From Zygosaccharomyces rouxii (taxonomy: Eukaryota; Ascomycota; Saccharomycetes; Saccharomycetales; Saccharomycetaceae): a stretch of DNA of 64,000 nt. The translations under genes and the position numbers were made by a program. The DNA is taken from contig NC_012996.1 in NCBI RefSeq assembly GCF_000026365.1, positions 1,364,001 to 1,428,000 of the forward strand, given 5' to 3'. The notes beneath the pieces were generated by a model. It was not told the origin of the DNA. It saw only the letters and a list, made by a program, of their open reading frames with translations, and made no database searches. Shown in pieces: positions 40,552 to 50,800 of this stretch; within the stretch, counting starts at the first letter, position 1; every line of letters starts with the position of its first letter.

Positions 40552-42804
40552 CTAGAATGTCACATTTCCAAAGTGTTGATTGAAATTGTGCTGTTGGTTT
40601 GATTGTTGTTGTGGCTGATGTAATTGGAAAATGGGATCTTCGAAATCATTTTGTGGCGGTAACATGAAGCTTCTTGGTATTAAGTTGACGTTATTGCTAC
40701 TGTTGCTGAACGAATCATCAATAGACATATTATCCAGTAGCTTGTTAACCGGCTGTAAAGAGCTATGCGTCTGGTGTTTATTATTGTTTGTTTCTTGAGG
40801 GGTTGTAGTACTATCGCCTCCCGCACTCGTAGCGGGACTCGTTGGTTGGTGATTATTGTTGCTATTGTAATGCACATAATTTAAGGTTTCTGTGAATGGT
40901 ATGTGGTTATCGTTTTTATTACTAGCAACGTTAGAAGTCATCGTAGTGGGCATCGTATTTGTAGAAGAATAATATTGTGAGTAAAAATCTGGATCTTGTT
41001 TGTTAAACGCTTCAATTTCATCAGCTAATTGTTTGGCATTATTGTTCGCATCGTTTGGTAATTTATCACTTCTACGACTATTATCGCTAGCGGAAACGAA
41101 CTGTCCATTTTCAAACGTTGGTGGTGGAGGGATTTCACAAAATGCGATGTTTTGTGTGATTTCATGTGAAATATCTATTTCGTCTTGATTATCATCATCC
41201 TCTGAAATTGTTGAATCGGTATCTACTAACTCTCCTGGAGTATGACTATCAACATCATCCGTAAGAAAATCACCTAATGGATTATCGAACGGTGATTCTT
41301 GTTCTTCCAATCCTGCCACTTCTTCTTCAACGATCTCTACGTCTTCAAAATCTTTACTACCACCAATTTCCCCATGGAAGCTCACATTGTTATTCTCCTT
41401 AAACTGACGTTGTTGAGCTTCTGTTAAACCCTCTGAATGAAAGATTAGTTGTCTTGTATGATACCCATTTCCATTCGTTGGTGAAGGACCAGCCCTCGCA
41501 TGGGATTTGATGCCAGCAAAAATTAACGCTTGTTCTGTATTTGTTGTACGTGGTTTCTTTTCATGATTAGCCGCCGAAGTCGACGTTGTTGCCGCTGTTG
41601 TTATTTCTTTGGATCTGGTTGCAGTAACAAATTCTTCAGGAGCTATAGTACCTTGGAAAAATGGCATCATACATAAATCTTGGGCTGTTGCTCTTTGGTT
41701 TGGATCCCACCTTAGACAAGCTTTAATCACGTTGGTTAGTGGCTGCAATTGAACACTAGAGATGAAATTTTCTAAACCAGTACCTTCCACATATGGGAAT
41801 TTCATGTTTAGTCTTTGAGCTAAAATCTTGGCATCTTCCCAACTGCCGCCATGGGATTTATAACCTGTCTTCTCGGATTCTCTTGTCCTATGTGGAGTTC
41901 CCAACACCTCTAAGATTTTCCAAATTTGATCCATTTCATTTGAACCGGGGAATAGTGGTTTGAAAATTGTAACTTCTAAAGCAACACAGCCAAATGCCCA
42001 AATGTCTAATGGTTTTGAATAATAACCACTGCGCAAAAGAATTTCTGGTGAACGATACCAACGTGTGGAAACGTAAGCAGTATATGGATTCTTATTGCCT
42101 GTGTGTCTAGCTAATCCAAAGTCCGCTAATTTGACAATATAATTATCCGTGTAATTACCTTGTGATAACCAATTCTTGTCGAAATAACGAGTACTTGGTG
42201 ATATTAAAATATTTTCAGGTTTCACATCTCTATGGAAGAAATTTTGATCATGAATATGTCTAATACCAGCTAATATTTGAGCCAAGATTGACTTCAACGA
42301 TGGAATGCTGAAAACACGGCGTCTTCTATGGCGCATCATTTGATATAAATTCTGTTCCATACATTCCATTACAATGTGTAATTGATAAGCCCTTGAATCC
42401 ACAAACATTTCAAATATTTGAATTAAGTGTTTGTTTGCAGGAATTGATAATATAAACTTAACTTCACGGACTCTTGTATAGTCATGTAAAGTTGGTAATC
42501 TTGTCATCATCGTTTTAATAGCTACAATACCTTGTTCTTTATTGTTAGAATTATCACTTTCGGTACCACTCTGATTCATTAAAGTATCTTTAACCAATTG
42601 ATGTTGTTTACCTCCATCCGATTGAACCAAGGCTACGTCGAATTGAGCCTTTGCCAAAGAAACCGACCCAAAAGATCCATTACCTAATTCTTCAACTACT
42701 TGATATCTATCATCCAAAGATTTTAATGGAATGCAAAGCGGTGGGTTGTTGATATCTGGTGGAGTGAAAGGTGCTAAATCCTTATTGCACTTTTTGTGAA
42801 GCAT
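40552..42804 (-). CDS. IME2: Meiosis-inducing Ser/Thr kinase Ime2
   Basis: The protein has 750 residues. The kinase domain runs from about 34 to 390: glycine loop GNGSFGSV (41-48), K97, HRD (191-193), DFG (228-230), and an activation motif T-A-Y (242-244) as in the RCK/MAK/Ime2 group. The C-terminal half is long, acidic and Asn-rich. Ime2 is a CDK-like kinase that drives premeiotic S phase and NDT80 activation by phosphorylating targets such as Sic1 and Ndt80. S. cerevisiae IME2 (YJL106W) neighbours SET4. The promoter carries URS1 and MSE elements (43020-43236). Confidence 0.96.
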   Translation of the reverse strand: MLHKKCNKDLAPFTPPDINNPPLCIPLKSLDDRYQVVEELGNGSFGSVSLAKAQFDVALVQSDGGKQHQLVKDTLMNQSGTESDNSNNKEQGIVAIKTMMTRLPTLHDYTRVREVKFILSIPANKHLIQIFEMFVDSRAYQLHIVMECMEQNLYQMMRHRRRRVFSIPSLKSILAQILAGIRHIHDQNFFHRDVKPENILISPSTRYFDKNWLSQGNYTDNYIVKLADFGLARHTGNKNPYTAYVSTRWYRSPEILLRSGYYSKPLDIWAFGCVALEVTIFKPLFPGSNEMDQIWKILEVLGTPHRTRESEKTGYKSHGGSWEDAKILAQRLNMKFPYVEGTGLENFISSVQLQPLTNVIKACLRWDPNQRATAQDLCMMPFFQGTIAPEEFVTATRSKEITTAATTSTSAANHEKKPRTTNTEQALIFAGIKSHARAGPSPTNGNGYHTRQLIFHSEGLTEAQQRQFKENNNVSFHGEIGGSKDFEDVEIVEEEVAGLEEQESPFDNPLGDFLTDDVDSHTPGELVDTDSTISEDDDNQDEIDISHEITQNIAFCEIPPPPTFENGQFVSASDNSRRSDKLPNDANNNAKQLADEIEAFNKQDPDFYSQYYSSTNTMPTTMTSNVASNKNDNHIPFTETLNYVHYNSNNNHQPTSPATSAGGDSTTTPQETNNNKHQTHSSLQPVNKLLDNMSIDDSFSNSSNNVNLIPRSFMLPPQNDFEDPIFQLHQPQQQSNQQHNFNQHFGNVTF

Positions 42805-43019
42805 ACTGATTCGTAGCGCAATGATAATGGATGAGTTATTACTACTTCTTTGCTTGTAGTTACTACCTTTTTATTATAAAAGTACAACTAAGCACGAATA
42901 TAGTCGTTATGTAGAAAATAATAGTTTTCTTTCCTTATCCCGCACTATATATATATATTTATTTATATGTGTAATATATATATACGCAGGGTTTTTTGCC
43001 TCTCATCATTCCCTAATTT

Positions 43020-43029
43020 TTGCCGCCGA
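43020..43029 (-). promoter_or_regulatory. URS1-like (Ume6) site upstream of IME2
   Basis: The plus strand reads TTGCCGCCGA, one base off the URS1 sequence TAGCCGCCGA bound by Ume6, 216 bp upstream of the IME2 ATG. Ume6 represses IME2 in vegetative cells and recruits Ime1 in meiosis in S. cerevisiae. Confidence 0.7.
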
Positions 43030-43084
43030 CGTCTATGTACCGCGCCAGAACTGAAAATTAAATTTAAAATTAAATTTATTTCGC

Positions 43085-43093
43085 GTCACAAAA
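43085..43093 (+). promoter_or_regulatory. Middle sporulation element (MSE) upstream of IME2
   Basis: GTCACAAAA is a full match to the Ndt80 MSE consensus (gNCRCAAAW), 281 bp upstream of IME2. A second copy lies on the other strand at 43228-43236. Confidence 0.65.
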
Positions 43094-43133
43094 ATATACA
43101 GCGTCCGGTCACTATAAAACATCCGTACATCGG

Positions 43134-43158
43134 AGCCCTAAAGTGGAGAATTAGGGCT
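43134..43158. promoter_or_regulatory. Inverted pair of Tbf1-type sites
   Basis: AGCCCTAA (43134-43141) and TTAGGGCT (43151-43158) form a perfect 8-bp inverted repeat with a 9-bp spacer. Both halves match the Tbf1 consensus ARCCCTAA; another CCCTAA lies at 43011-43016. The element is 330 bp upstream of IME2 and 1.3 kb upstream of PRM10. Confidence 0.6.
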
Positions 43159-43227
43159 TGTGTATGGGTTTCGGAGTTTTGTGCCTTCCGTCTAGAAATT
43201 GGCCGCTGATCTAACGTCATAATAGAA

Positions 43228-43236
43228 TTTTGTGAC
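43228..43236 (-). promoter_or_regulatory. Second MSE in the IME2 upstream region
   Basis: The plus strand TTTTGTGAC is the reverse complement of GTCACAAAA, a full MSE match, 424 bp upstream of IME2. Confidence 0.6.
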
Positions 43237-44495
43237 ACACGAAACCCTTCCAGAACATACTTCTCTAATTCCCTCAGAATTTAGAGTTTTGTTCCCCAGA
43301 CTTAACATATCATTTACCTCTGCGCGAGGCCCAAAAAGTCAACTAATCACCCCGATATATTCTTTTGCCGTACAAATATCTAAAGTAGTTCAAGAATACT
43401 ACATCATGAGAGAACCATTTACGGGCTCTTATCGTATACCTCTAATTCACCAAGAACAACCGCCATCACGCCACACGAAAAACATCTTCACGTTGCAGAC
43501 CTCTTCAGATCGGATCGTGTCCTTCAGAGACTTGACTAAGTAATGATTCAAGCTGTAGATCCATTCGATTCAAAAAAAAAAAAGCCCCTTTGCCATTTAT
43601 CATGACGAAACTTTAATCTTTTTTCCGGGATCACATTTGCTATTCGGATTGCTGCTTTGCTTTTTTCCACAATCGTCGCTTCATTGCTTATGACGCAATT
43701 ACCGAGACTTACGCGGTTGGAATCTCAACAAAACTTCGAAAGTTTACGCTCGGTTCGATCCCTCCCCCGAAATTTTTTTACTTTCTATTTTAGAATGCAC
43801 AGGGCGAAACAATAGACTGTAATGATAGAACATTTTCGTGTAGAACCTTAAAGGAACTGTTTCTCGGCGAAAGGAAGGGACGGCATCTAATTTAAGAGAA
43901 GACGGTATCTAGTTACTGTATCGGCACTAAAGAGACTTTTTTTGGCGGGAATCGTGTTTGAAATGCATTAGAAGGTCACCTACCTTCCTTTCTATGCAGA
44001 AACCCAGCCCTTGCTCAGAAATCCACGTAGAGGCATATATACTAGTTGTACGGCGTTTTAATACCTTCTTTTAACATAAAGCGAAATCTTCCATCTAGAA
44101 AAGTGTAAATCACTTTTCTCTATCGGAGAATTATTCGTACAAGCAGAACGATTGTCGCCTACGTCTCTTTACAGGGGAAGTACATTTTTCTTCTTTTAAC
44201 ATTAATTTTTCCGGCATAAGTAGCAAGTGCGTACATAATGATAATACTATAGCAGAACGTTCATAACCGAGAAAAAAAAAAATAGACCTTCTAGCGTGTA
44301 ACGCCCCACACATATATATATATATATATACACATCTAGAGGTAATAAGTGTGGTGCATATCCCATATTGAGATATACAAGCAAACGTGAGTTGATTCTT
44401 TGAGGGTTATAGTGTGAGTAACTTCATTCTATCACATCAAATCGAGTCAAATCAAGTCAAATTATCATAAAGATCAGTTGGTTACTTGGACTGAG

Positions 44496-47435
44496 ATGGG
44501 TAAATCTGATCATTTGAAGCTCTTTGGCAAAAAGAGTGGGGGGAAAGATGCAAGAAGCCCTGAGACCAGGAGTCGTAATAGTCGCAGCAGTACAGATAAT
44601 CGTAGTTCAATTGGTAATAATGGCAGCGATAATCCATTAGCTAGGCTTTCAGATTTGGATTTAGAAGAAGGTGTTGACGATGATGCGGATTTTGACTGGG
44701 ATACTCTGCCACTACCCCCATCAGATGCGCAGTCCTTAGATAATCCTTTTAATAGTGGCGAGGCCTTGCCATCTTTCAGGAGGAGAGGTGGTCCAACTAG
44801 TAATGATGCTATTGAGAGAGATGCCGTAGATACGATAAGAGATACAAGTGGTGCGTATGAGGAACCGGATTCAGCATCAGATGGTGAAGACGTTGGAATG
44901 AACGATGAATACCAAAGGAAAAGAGAGAGATTAGTTGACGTTAATGATAGTGCGTCTGAAGTGTCATCTCCCCGCAGAGAGTCAAGGGAAGGTAAAAACG
45001 TTAGATTTCACACGGAAACGGATGATATTAACCCCGAAGATCCAATCGCAGCTCCAGCAGCAAACACGGAAGCTGGTACAGGGACCAATGAGAATGGAGA
45101 AGCTTCTTCATCAGGGATGAAGAGCTCAATAAATGTGGACGATGAGGAAGGTTCAGAGACATCTTCGAGTAACAATGAGAATAAACTCGATCATTTCAAA
45201 AAATTTTTTAGGAGAGGTTCCGTACAGAACAAACCTGATGGAGGTGAAGATGGCGCTGAAAAAGGTATGAAAAGTATGAAAGATGATGATAACGATGATG
45301 AGAAGGAAGGCGGTGGTGGATTTTTCTCTAAGGTCATTCAAAATATTAAAGATGCTAATAACGGGCTAGCCCCTGGACTCAGGAATGTTAATTTACATCC
45401 TGAAGCAGATCCTGAGAAAAATAGTGTCCAAGAAGCAGAGGTCGATGGTGATGATATTCAGTTAGTCGACTTTAACTCAGTTGCAAAGGGTCTTGTAAAA
45501 AATTATTCCAGTTTGCCTCAATCTGCTCATCACCAGAAGGAACCAGCAATCCTTGAGGGCGATACCATGTACAGCCCCTCTACTCCCTCATCATCCCCAG
45601 GACCTGAAAGTTTTGTTGCAGCACCTATGGATGATTATGATTTCGATCAAGTCGATAGTGATGGAGAAGATTCTGATTTAGATCCATTCGTGGGAGCTCA
45701 AACTTATGTGCCTCCACCTCAGAGGGTTAGAGGTGGTGTTTTGGGTTCACTGCTGAAAATGTATCAAAATGAGGATGTTTCAGATTCGTTTTCTACTGCT
45801 TCATCAATAGGAGAGGAACCTGCCAAACCCTCTAAACCGCTTTTAGATCCACATTTTTCAAAGGGAAAAATTCCTACAGCTGGCTCCCTATTACATGTAC
45901 CTTCTTCAGCTGCCAGTCATCTAAAGAAAAATGCACAACAATTAGCAGGTGGTGCACACAATTTAGCTACTAAACACTATCCAGGTAGAAAGAATGAAGA
46001 AGCCTCAGGTTCTAATTCTGAGTTACCGTCTTTCAAAAATACCAGACCCAAAAAGAATAAGAAGCATCTACCCAAATTCAAAAAGAAAATGGCAGCTGAG
46101 GCAAAGATCACCGTTCACATTGCTGATCTTTTGCAAAGACATCGTTTCATTTTACGTATGTGTAAAGGTTTGATGATGTACGGTGCCCCCACCCACAGAT
46201 TGGAAGAATATATGATTATGACATCTCGTGTTCTAGAAATCGATGGTCAATTCTTATATTTACCTGGTTGTATGATTGTTTCCTTCGGTGACGCAACTAC
46301 AAGAACTTCTGAAGTGCAATTAGTTAGATGTGCCCAAGGTCTTAACTTGTGGAAATTGCATCAAGTGCACAGTATCTACAAACAAGTTGTTCACGATACC
46401 ATGAGTGCTTCTGAAGGTAACATTCTCATGGATAAAGTTTTACAAGATCGTAACTTGGTCCCATCCTGGGTTTGTGTTCTTCTGTATGGATTCTGTTCTG
46501 CCATGGTGACACCTTATGCATTCGGTGGTGATTGGGTGAATTTAGCCGTTTCTTTCTTTATCGGGACCTGTGTGGGTGCTCTACAATTCATCGTTTCCGC
46601 ACGTTCTAACATGTACTCCAACGTCTTCGAAATTAGTGCATCCATCGTCGTCAGTTTTGTTGGTAGAGCGTTTGGGTCTATCGGCGGTTCTAAGATCTGT
46701 TTCGGTGCGGTGACCCAAGGGTCGTTGGCCCTCATTTTGCCCGGTTATATTATTCTGTGTGGTGCTTTGGAATTACAAAGTCGTAATCTAGTCGCAGGAT
46801 CGGTGAGAATGTTTTACGCCATTATTTATTCTCTGTTTTTGTCCTTTGGTATTACACTAGGGGCCGCATTATTTGGTTGGATGTACAAGAATGCTACTAA
46901 CGAAACCAATTGCCCCTACCCAATTTCTCCATGGTACAGATTCTTATTTGTTCCTGCATTTACCATTGGTATATCTTTGATCAACCAAGCTCACTGGATT
47001 CAATTACCCGTCATGGTGACGATTTCATGTACCGGTTACGTTGTCACCTATTATAGTGGTAAGCATTTCAAAAATTCAACGGAATTTACTGCATCTTTAG
47101 CGGCATTTGTCATTGGAATCATGGGTAATCTTTACTCAAGAGTATGGAAAGGTCTTGCTGTATCGGCAATGTTACCTGCCATCTTCGTGCAGGTTCCATC
47201 AGGTGTTGCATCTCAATCATCTTTACTCTCTGGTTTACAAAGTGCTAATGAACTTATTAAAACTAACAGTACAAAAGGGGGAGACGCTATGCCGGGGGCA
47301 TCTGATTTATCAGGATCACTGTCATTTGGTATCACTATGATTCAAGTTTCTATTGGTATCACTGTGGGACTTTTTGGGTCATCATTAATTGTTTATCCAT
47401 TTGGTAAGAAATCCACTGGTTTATTCAGTTTGTGA
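44496..47435 (+). CDS. PRM10: Prm10-like ThrE-family membrane protein (full-length, unsplit)
   Basis: The protein has 979 residues from the ATG at 44496 (MGKSDHLKLFGKKSG). The first 530 are acidic, Ser/Asn/Gly-rich and presumably cytosolic. A basic stretch (RPKKNKKHLPKFKKKMA) precedes a ThrE domain (about 540-975) with LRMCKGLMMYGAPTHRLEEYM, the CAQGLNLWKLHQVH region, and about ten membrane segments such as LALILPGYIILCGALEL. ThrE proteins are putative amino acid exporters. In S. cerevisiae the region is split into two neighbouring genes, PRM10 (YJL108C, pheromone-regulated) and YJL107C. Here a single uninterrupted frame covers both. UTP10 follows, as expected from YJL109C. Confidence 0.9.
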   Translation: MGKSDHLKLFGKKSGGKDARSPETRSRNSRSSTDNRSSIGNNGSDNPLARLSDLDLEEGVDDDADFDWDTLPLPPSDAQSLDNPFNSGEALPSFRRRGGPTSNDAIERDAVDTIRDTSGAYEEPDSASDGEDVGMNDEYQRKRERLVDVNDSASEVSSPRRESREGKNVRFHTETDDINPEDPIAAPAANTEAGTGTNENGEASSSGMKSSINVDDEEGSETSSSNNENKLDHFKKFFRRGSVQNKPDGGEDGAEKGMKSMKDDDNDDEKEGGGGFFSKVIQNIKDANNGLAPGLRNVNLHPEADPEKNSVQEAEVDGDDIQLVDFNSVAKGLVKNYSSLPQSAHHQKEPAILEGDTMYSPSTPSSSPGPESFVAAPMDDYDFDQVDSDGEDSDLDPFVGAQTYVPPPQRVRGGVLGSLLKMYQNEDVSDSFSTASSIGEEPAKPSKPLLDPHFSKGKIPTAGSLLHVPSSAASHLKKNAQQLAGGAHNLATKHYPGRKNEEASGSNSELPSFKNTRPKKNKKHLPKFKKKMAAEAKITVHIADLLQRHRFILRMCKGLMMYGAPTHRLEEYMIMTSRVLEIDGQFLYLPGCMIVSFGDATTRTSEVQLVRCAQGLNLWKLHQVHSIYKQVVHDTMSASEGNILMDKVLQDRNLVPSWVCVLLYGFCSAMVTPYAFGGDWVNLAVSFFIGTCVGALQFIVSARSNMYSNVFEISASIVVSFVGRAFGSIGGSKICFGAVTQGSLALILPGYIILCGALELQSRNLVAGSVRMFYAIIYSLFLSFGITLGAALFGWMYKNATNETNCPYPISPWYRFLFVPAFTIGISLINQAHWIQLPVMVTISCTGYVVTYYSGKHFKNSTEFTASLAAFVIGIMGNLYSRVWKGLAVSAMLPAIFVQVPSGVASQSSLLSGLQSANELIKTNSTKGGDAMPGASDLSGSLSFGITMIQVSIGITVGLFGSSLIVYPFGKKSTGLFSL

Positions 47436-47715
47436 AACCATCATTTCCATTAATTTGCATTTTTTCATTTCCGAGAATCTAAATAAAAAAATAGGACAAT
47501 ATTCTCTTAAAATTACACAAACCTTTTAGCAGGTTGAATCTACTCTTGCTAGGCTTCATAGAACCTTTTAGATATAATGTGTGGGCTCATACAACTCGCC
47601 TTACGGTGTCATTGGATGTCCGTCTAGTCGTATATCATTTAGCTTGATGACTATCTCACGTGACTGGGACTTGCAGTTTTTTATTTATTTTTTTTCTTCC
47701 TTTTCACTTCTCGAC

Positions 47716-47771
47716 TGAAAATTTTATAATTTTTCAATAAGCGATGAGCTTCTCATCTCATCTCATCTCAT
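47716..47771 (+). promoter_or_regulatory. RRPE, PAC and GATGAG repeat upstream of UTP10
   Basis: TGAAAATTTT at 47716-47725 is a perfect RRPE, and GCGATGAGCT at 47741-47750 contains a perfect PAC. Directly after, CTCAT is repeated four times (47752-47771). On the other strand this reads as overlapping GATGAG, the PAC core. The elements lie 80-140 bp upstream of the ATG. A CACGTG E-box is at 47657-47662. The pair is the standard ribosome-biogenesis signature in this family, fitting UTP10. The rest of the 47436-47853 intergenic region holds the PRM10 3' end. Confidence 0.8.
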
Positions 47772-47853
47772 CGATCAGAAACTTGTGTAACCTGGTGGTA
47801 AAGTCGAAGCACTCACCAATTTCAAGCGATTTCTGAGCCTTTTCATCGTCATC

Positions 47854-50800
47854 ATGTCATCGTTAAGAGATCAATTAGCTCAGGTCTCCGGCAAGAATGC
47901 TACGTTAGCTCTCGATAGGAAGAAAAGACAAAAGCTACACTCGGCATCTCTTCTCTACAATCCAAAAACTGCAAGTACCCAGGATTTTGATTTCATCTTT
48001 GAAAATGCAACTAACGCCTTGAATGATTTGATAGAAATTGAACCCAAATTTGCAATCTTTGCGAAAACTCTCTTTTCAGAATCGTCGATCTCCATTGACA
48101 GAAATATTCAAACTAAGGAGGAGGTAAAGAACTTAGATAAGGCAATCAACGCCTATTTAATGTTAGCTTCTTCAAAATGGCACTTGGCGCCTACTTTACA
48201 TGCCACTGAATGGTTAGTTCGCCGTTTCCAAATACACATCCATAATACAGAGACTCTTTTATTATCTACCATAAACTACTATCAGGCCTCAGTCTTCAAA
48301 AGAATACTAGGAATTGTCAAGCTACCGCCACTATTTCACCCATTGTCTAGTTTTGTGAGAAGTGACAGAAACCCAACACATATCACGATCGTCAAACTTT
48401 TCCAAGATATGGATTTTTTGAAACTTTATACTAATTATTTGGGTAAATGCGTAAGACAAGGAACTACTTACACCAGTCAACTACTTTTCTCCTCGTGTTG
48501 TTTTGTGAATTTAATTGCATACTCAAATAATGACGAAGAAAGGCTTAATTCCCTGGTACCCGTTGTATTGGAAATTTCAGCAAAGCTCTTGGCCTCCAAT
48601 TCAGTCGATTGTCAAATTGCCGCACACTGTATCATGGTAGTGTTGGCGACTGCGCTTCCTTTGAAGAAAACTATTATTTTGGCAGCTACTGAAACGATTC
48701 TATCCAACGTACAATCTGGTGCCAAGAAATCTGCGCTTGTTACCATTTGCAAACTATTTCAAACTTTAAAAGGCCAGGGAAATGTGGATCACCTTCCTGA
48801 TAGACTTTACAAGCTCTTCGATGAAAAATTTAACATCACTTATTTGAATGAGCACTTGAATAAGGGCGATTCACCTCAGTGTGATAAATTTGTCACTTCG
48901 TATTTGAAAGCTTTGGCTAGGTATGATTACGAGAGATTGAGCAGTACCATCCTAATTCTAAAGAGCATTAAATTGGAAAAGTTCGAGCTCAGACTATTTA
49001 TTACCGATTTAATCCACCTTTCTGAAGTTTTATCTGATAAATCTCAGTTGATAGCTGTGTTCGAATATTTGGTACCTCTCAATGAAAATCTGGTCCTAAA
49101 CTGTTTGAAATCACTGGACATCAGCCGTGAAATTTTCGAAATTAGACTAACCACATCTTTGTTCTCCAATAAAGGAGAAGTTAACGAATCAGATATCATG
49201 CATGCCTTATCATCTGAGGATGCAAGCGGTAAAATGGCAAAAGTTCCTTCGTTCAAAGAATTTATGGATAAGCATTCTGCATTGATAAATACCGGCAACA
49301 GGTCTATGCTCGTAGAATCAGATGTTTCATTCAACAAGATACTATCATTGTTTTTAGAAGCAGTGGGTAACAAGTACCCTCCCGCTCAATTTTTGTCATC
49401 TTTTTTTACAACTTTAGAAGGAAGAATTACCTTCTTACTAAGAATTTTGGTTTCATCATCAGCTCCTTCTGCCCTAAAGTTGATTGCATTGGACAATATC
49501 TCCAAATGTATCAACAGCATCGACAAAGAATCTAATGTATTCGCTCTAGTGCCATGTCTAGTGTGTGCGCTTAGCGATATGTCTAAAAATTTGAGGGTTG
49601 GTATCAAGAAACTCCTTTCACAGATTTCTAAGAGACCCTCTACAAAGCATTATTTTATGGCAAAGAGATTGTACGGTGAAGATGTGGATTTCCCACTATT
49701 GAATCCAAAAGATGGTGAATTATGGTTAGAAAACTTTTTAAATGAGTATGTCATTGACGACTACAAGATTTCGAATCTAATCATTCCAAAGAAAAATGAA
49801 AAGGTTTTCCTAGTATTCTGGAGCAATCAGGCATTGTTTATACCTCTACCTTTACCAAAGATGATTTTGTTACAGAATCTAAATCAGCGCTTCGGTTCAC
49901 CTGCATCTTATTCATCAATATTCGAAAACTTCATCAATGGCTATTTGAAGGACAGAGAACATTGGGAGTCACGTTGTAAAAACAACAAAACAAGCTTTAA
50001 TGACTTTGAAACTGCTATCGTGAACTTAATCTCTCCCAATGAGAAGAACCAATTTTTCATCGATTTCATTGTCAATGCATTACAATCTAATTACGAACAA
50101 CTCGCATCTATTGTGGCTCAAAAGTTGCTCAAGACGTTTTCCACCTTTAGGTTTGAGCAGCAACTGAAAATCTTGCAAAGTATTTTGGACACTGCTGCCT
50201 TAGAAGAACAAAGTTACGATGCAGTGGAGACCCTTCAATCTTTGCCACTAACTACTGAATTATACGGTGTCATTCTATCTCAGAACAGAATTCAATCTGA
50301 CAATGAAATCACTGAATTGACTAAGAAGAGGAGAAGAAGATCTTCCACCAACAAGGCAGCTTTACAAAAAGAAGGTGTAACCCAAATTGCAGAAACCCAT
50401 TTGAAGAAATTGACCATTATTTTAGAGTCTCTCAACCTATCAAAGGTTCCAGGTTCAGAGTCCCTCTTGTCCACCTTACTCTCTTTGTTGTCTGATCTAG
50501 AAACTTTGGAACAAGATGGTGGTCTTCCTGTGCTTTATGCACAAGAAACCTTAGCTTCATGCATGCTTAATACGATCAATTCTATCGAGAAGAGCAATAC
50601 ACCCAAACCTAAGCATGTCAAAGCCGATGTTGTGGTTTCCGCTATTAGAAATTCACCCTCCCCTCAAGTCCAGAACAAGTTACTTTTGGTTGTTGGTGCA
50701 TTGGCTTCTTTAGATTTTGAGACTGTTTTACACTCAGTTATGCCAATCTTCACCTTCATGGGAGCTCACAGTATCCGCCAAGATGATGAATTCACCTCTC

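Larger units (their letters stand above)
42805..44495. other. Divergent intergenic region IME2 / PRM10 (1.69 kb)
   Basis: This is the longest non-coding stretch in the window. Besides the URS1, MSE and Tbf1-type sites it contains an A12 run (43573-43584), an (AT)n tract (44312-44330), and near PRM10 the repeated TCAAATCA/AGTCAAAT text at about 44436-44462. Open frames of 80 and 103 codons (42967-43209, 43232-43543, plus strand) look random. A long upstream region is known for IME2-type meiotic genes. No RNA gene could be folded by eye. Confidence 0.5.

Noticed and set aside
42967..43543. Open frames of 80 and 103 codons in the IME2-PRM10 gap
   Set aside because: The second starts only with GTG; compositions look random and no family is recognised; regulatory motifs lie inside them.
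43745..43775. GGTTCGATCCC resembling a tRNA B box
   Set aside because: The flanking bases do not form a T stem or acceptor stem, and no A box lies upstream at the right distance.
43800..43865. Pheromone response elements for PRM10 (CGAAACA, TGTTTCT)
   Set aside because: Each differs from TGAAACA by one base and they lie more than 600 bp from the ATG; too weak to call.
47466..47490. CDEIII-like centromere text (CATTTCCGAGAATC with A/T flanks)
   Set aside because: The TTTCCGAA core is imperfect, the required AT-rich CDEII would have to be inside the PRM10 coding end, and no CDEI lies at the right distance.
47657..47662. TCACGTGAC as centromere element CDEI
   Set aside because: It is followed by AT-rich sequence, but no TTTCCGAA core is found within 60-250 bp; it is better read as an E-box near UTP10.
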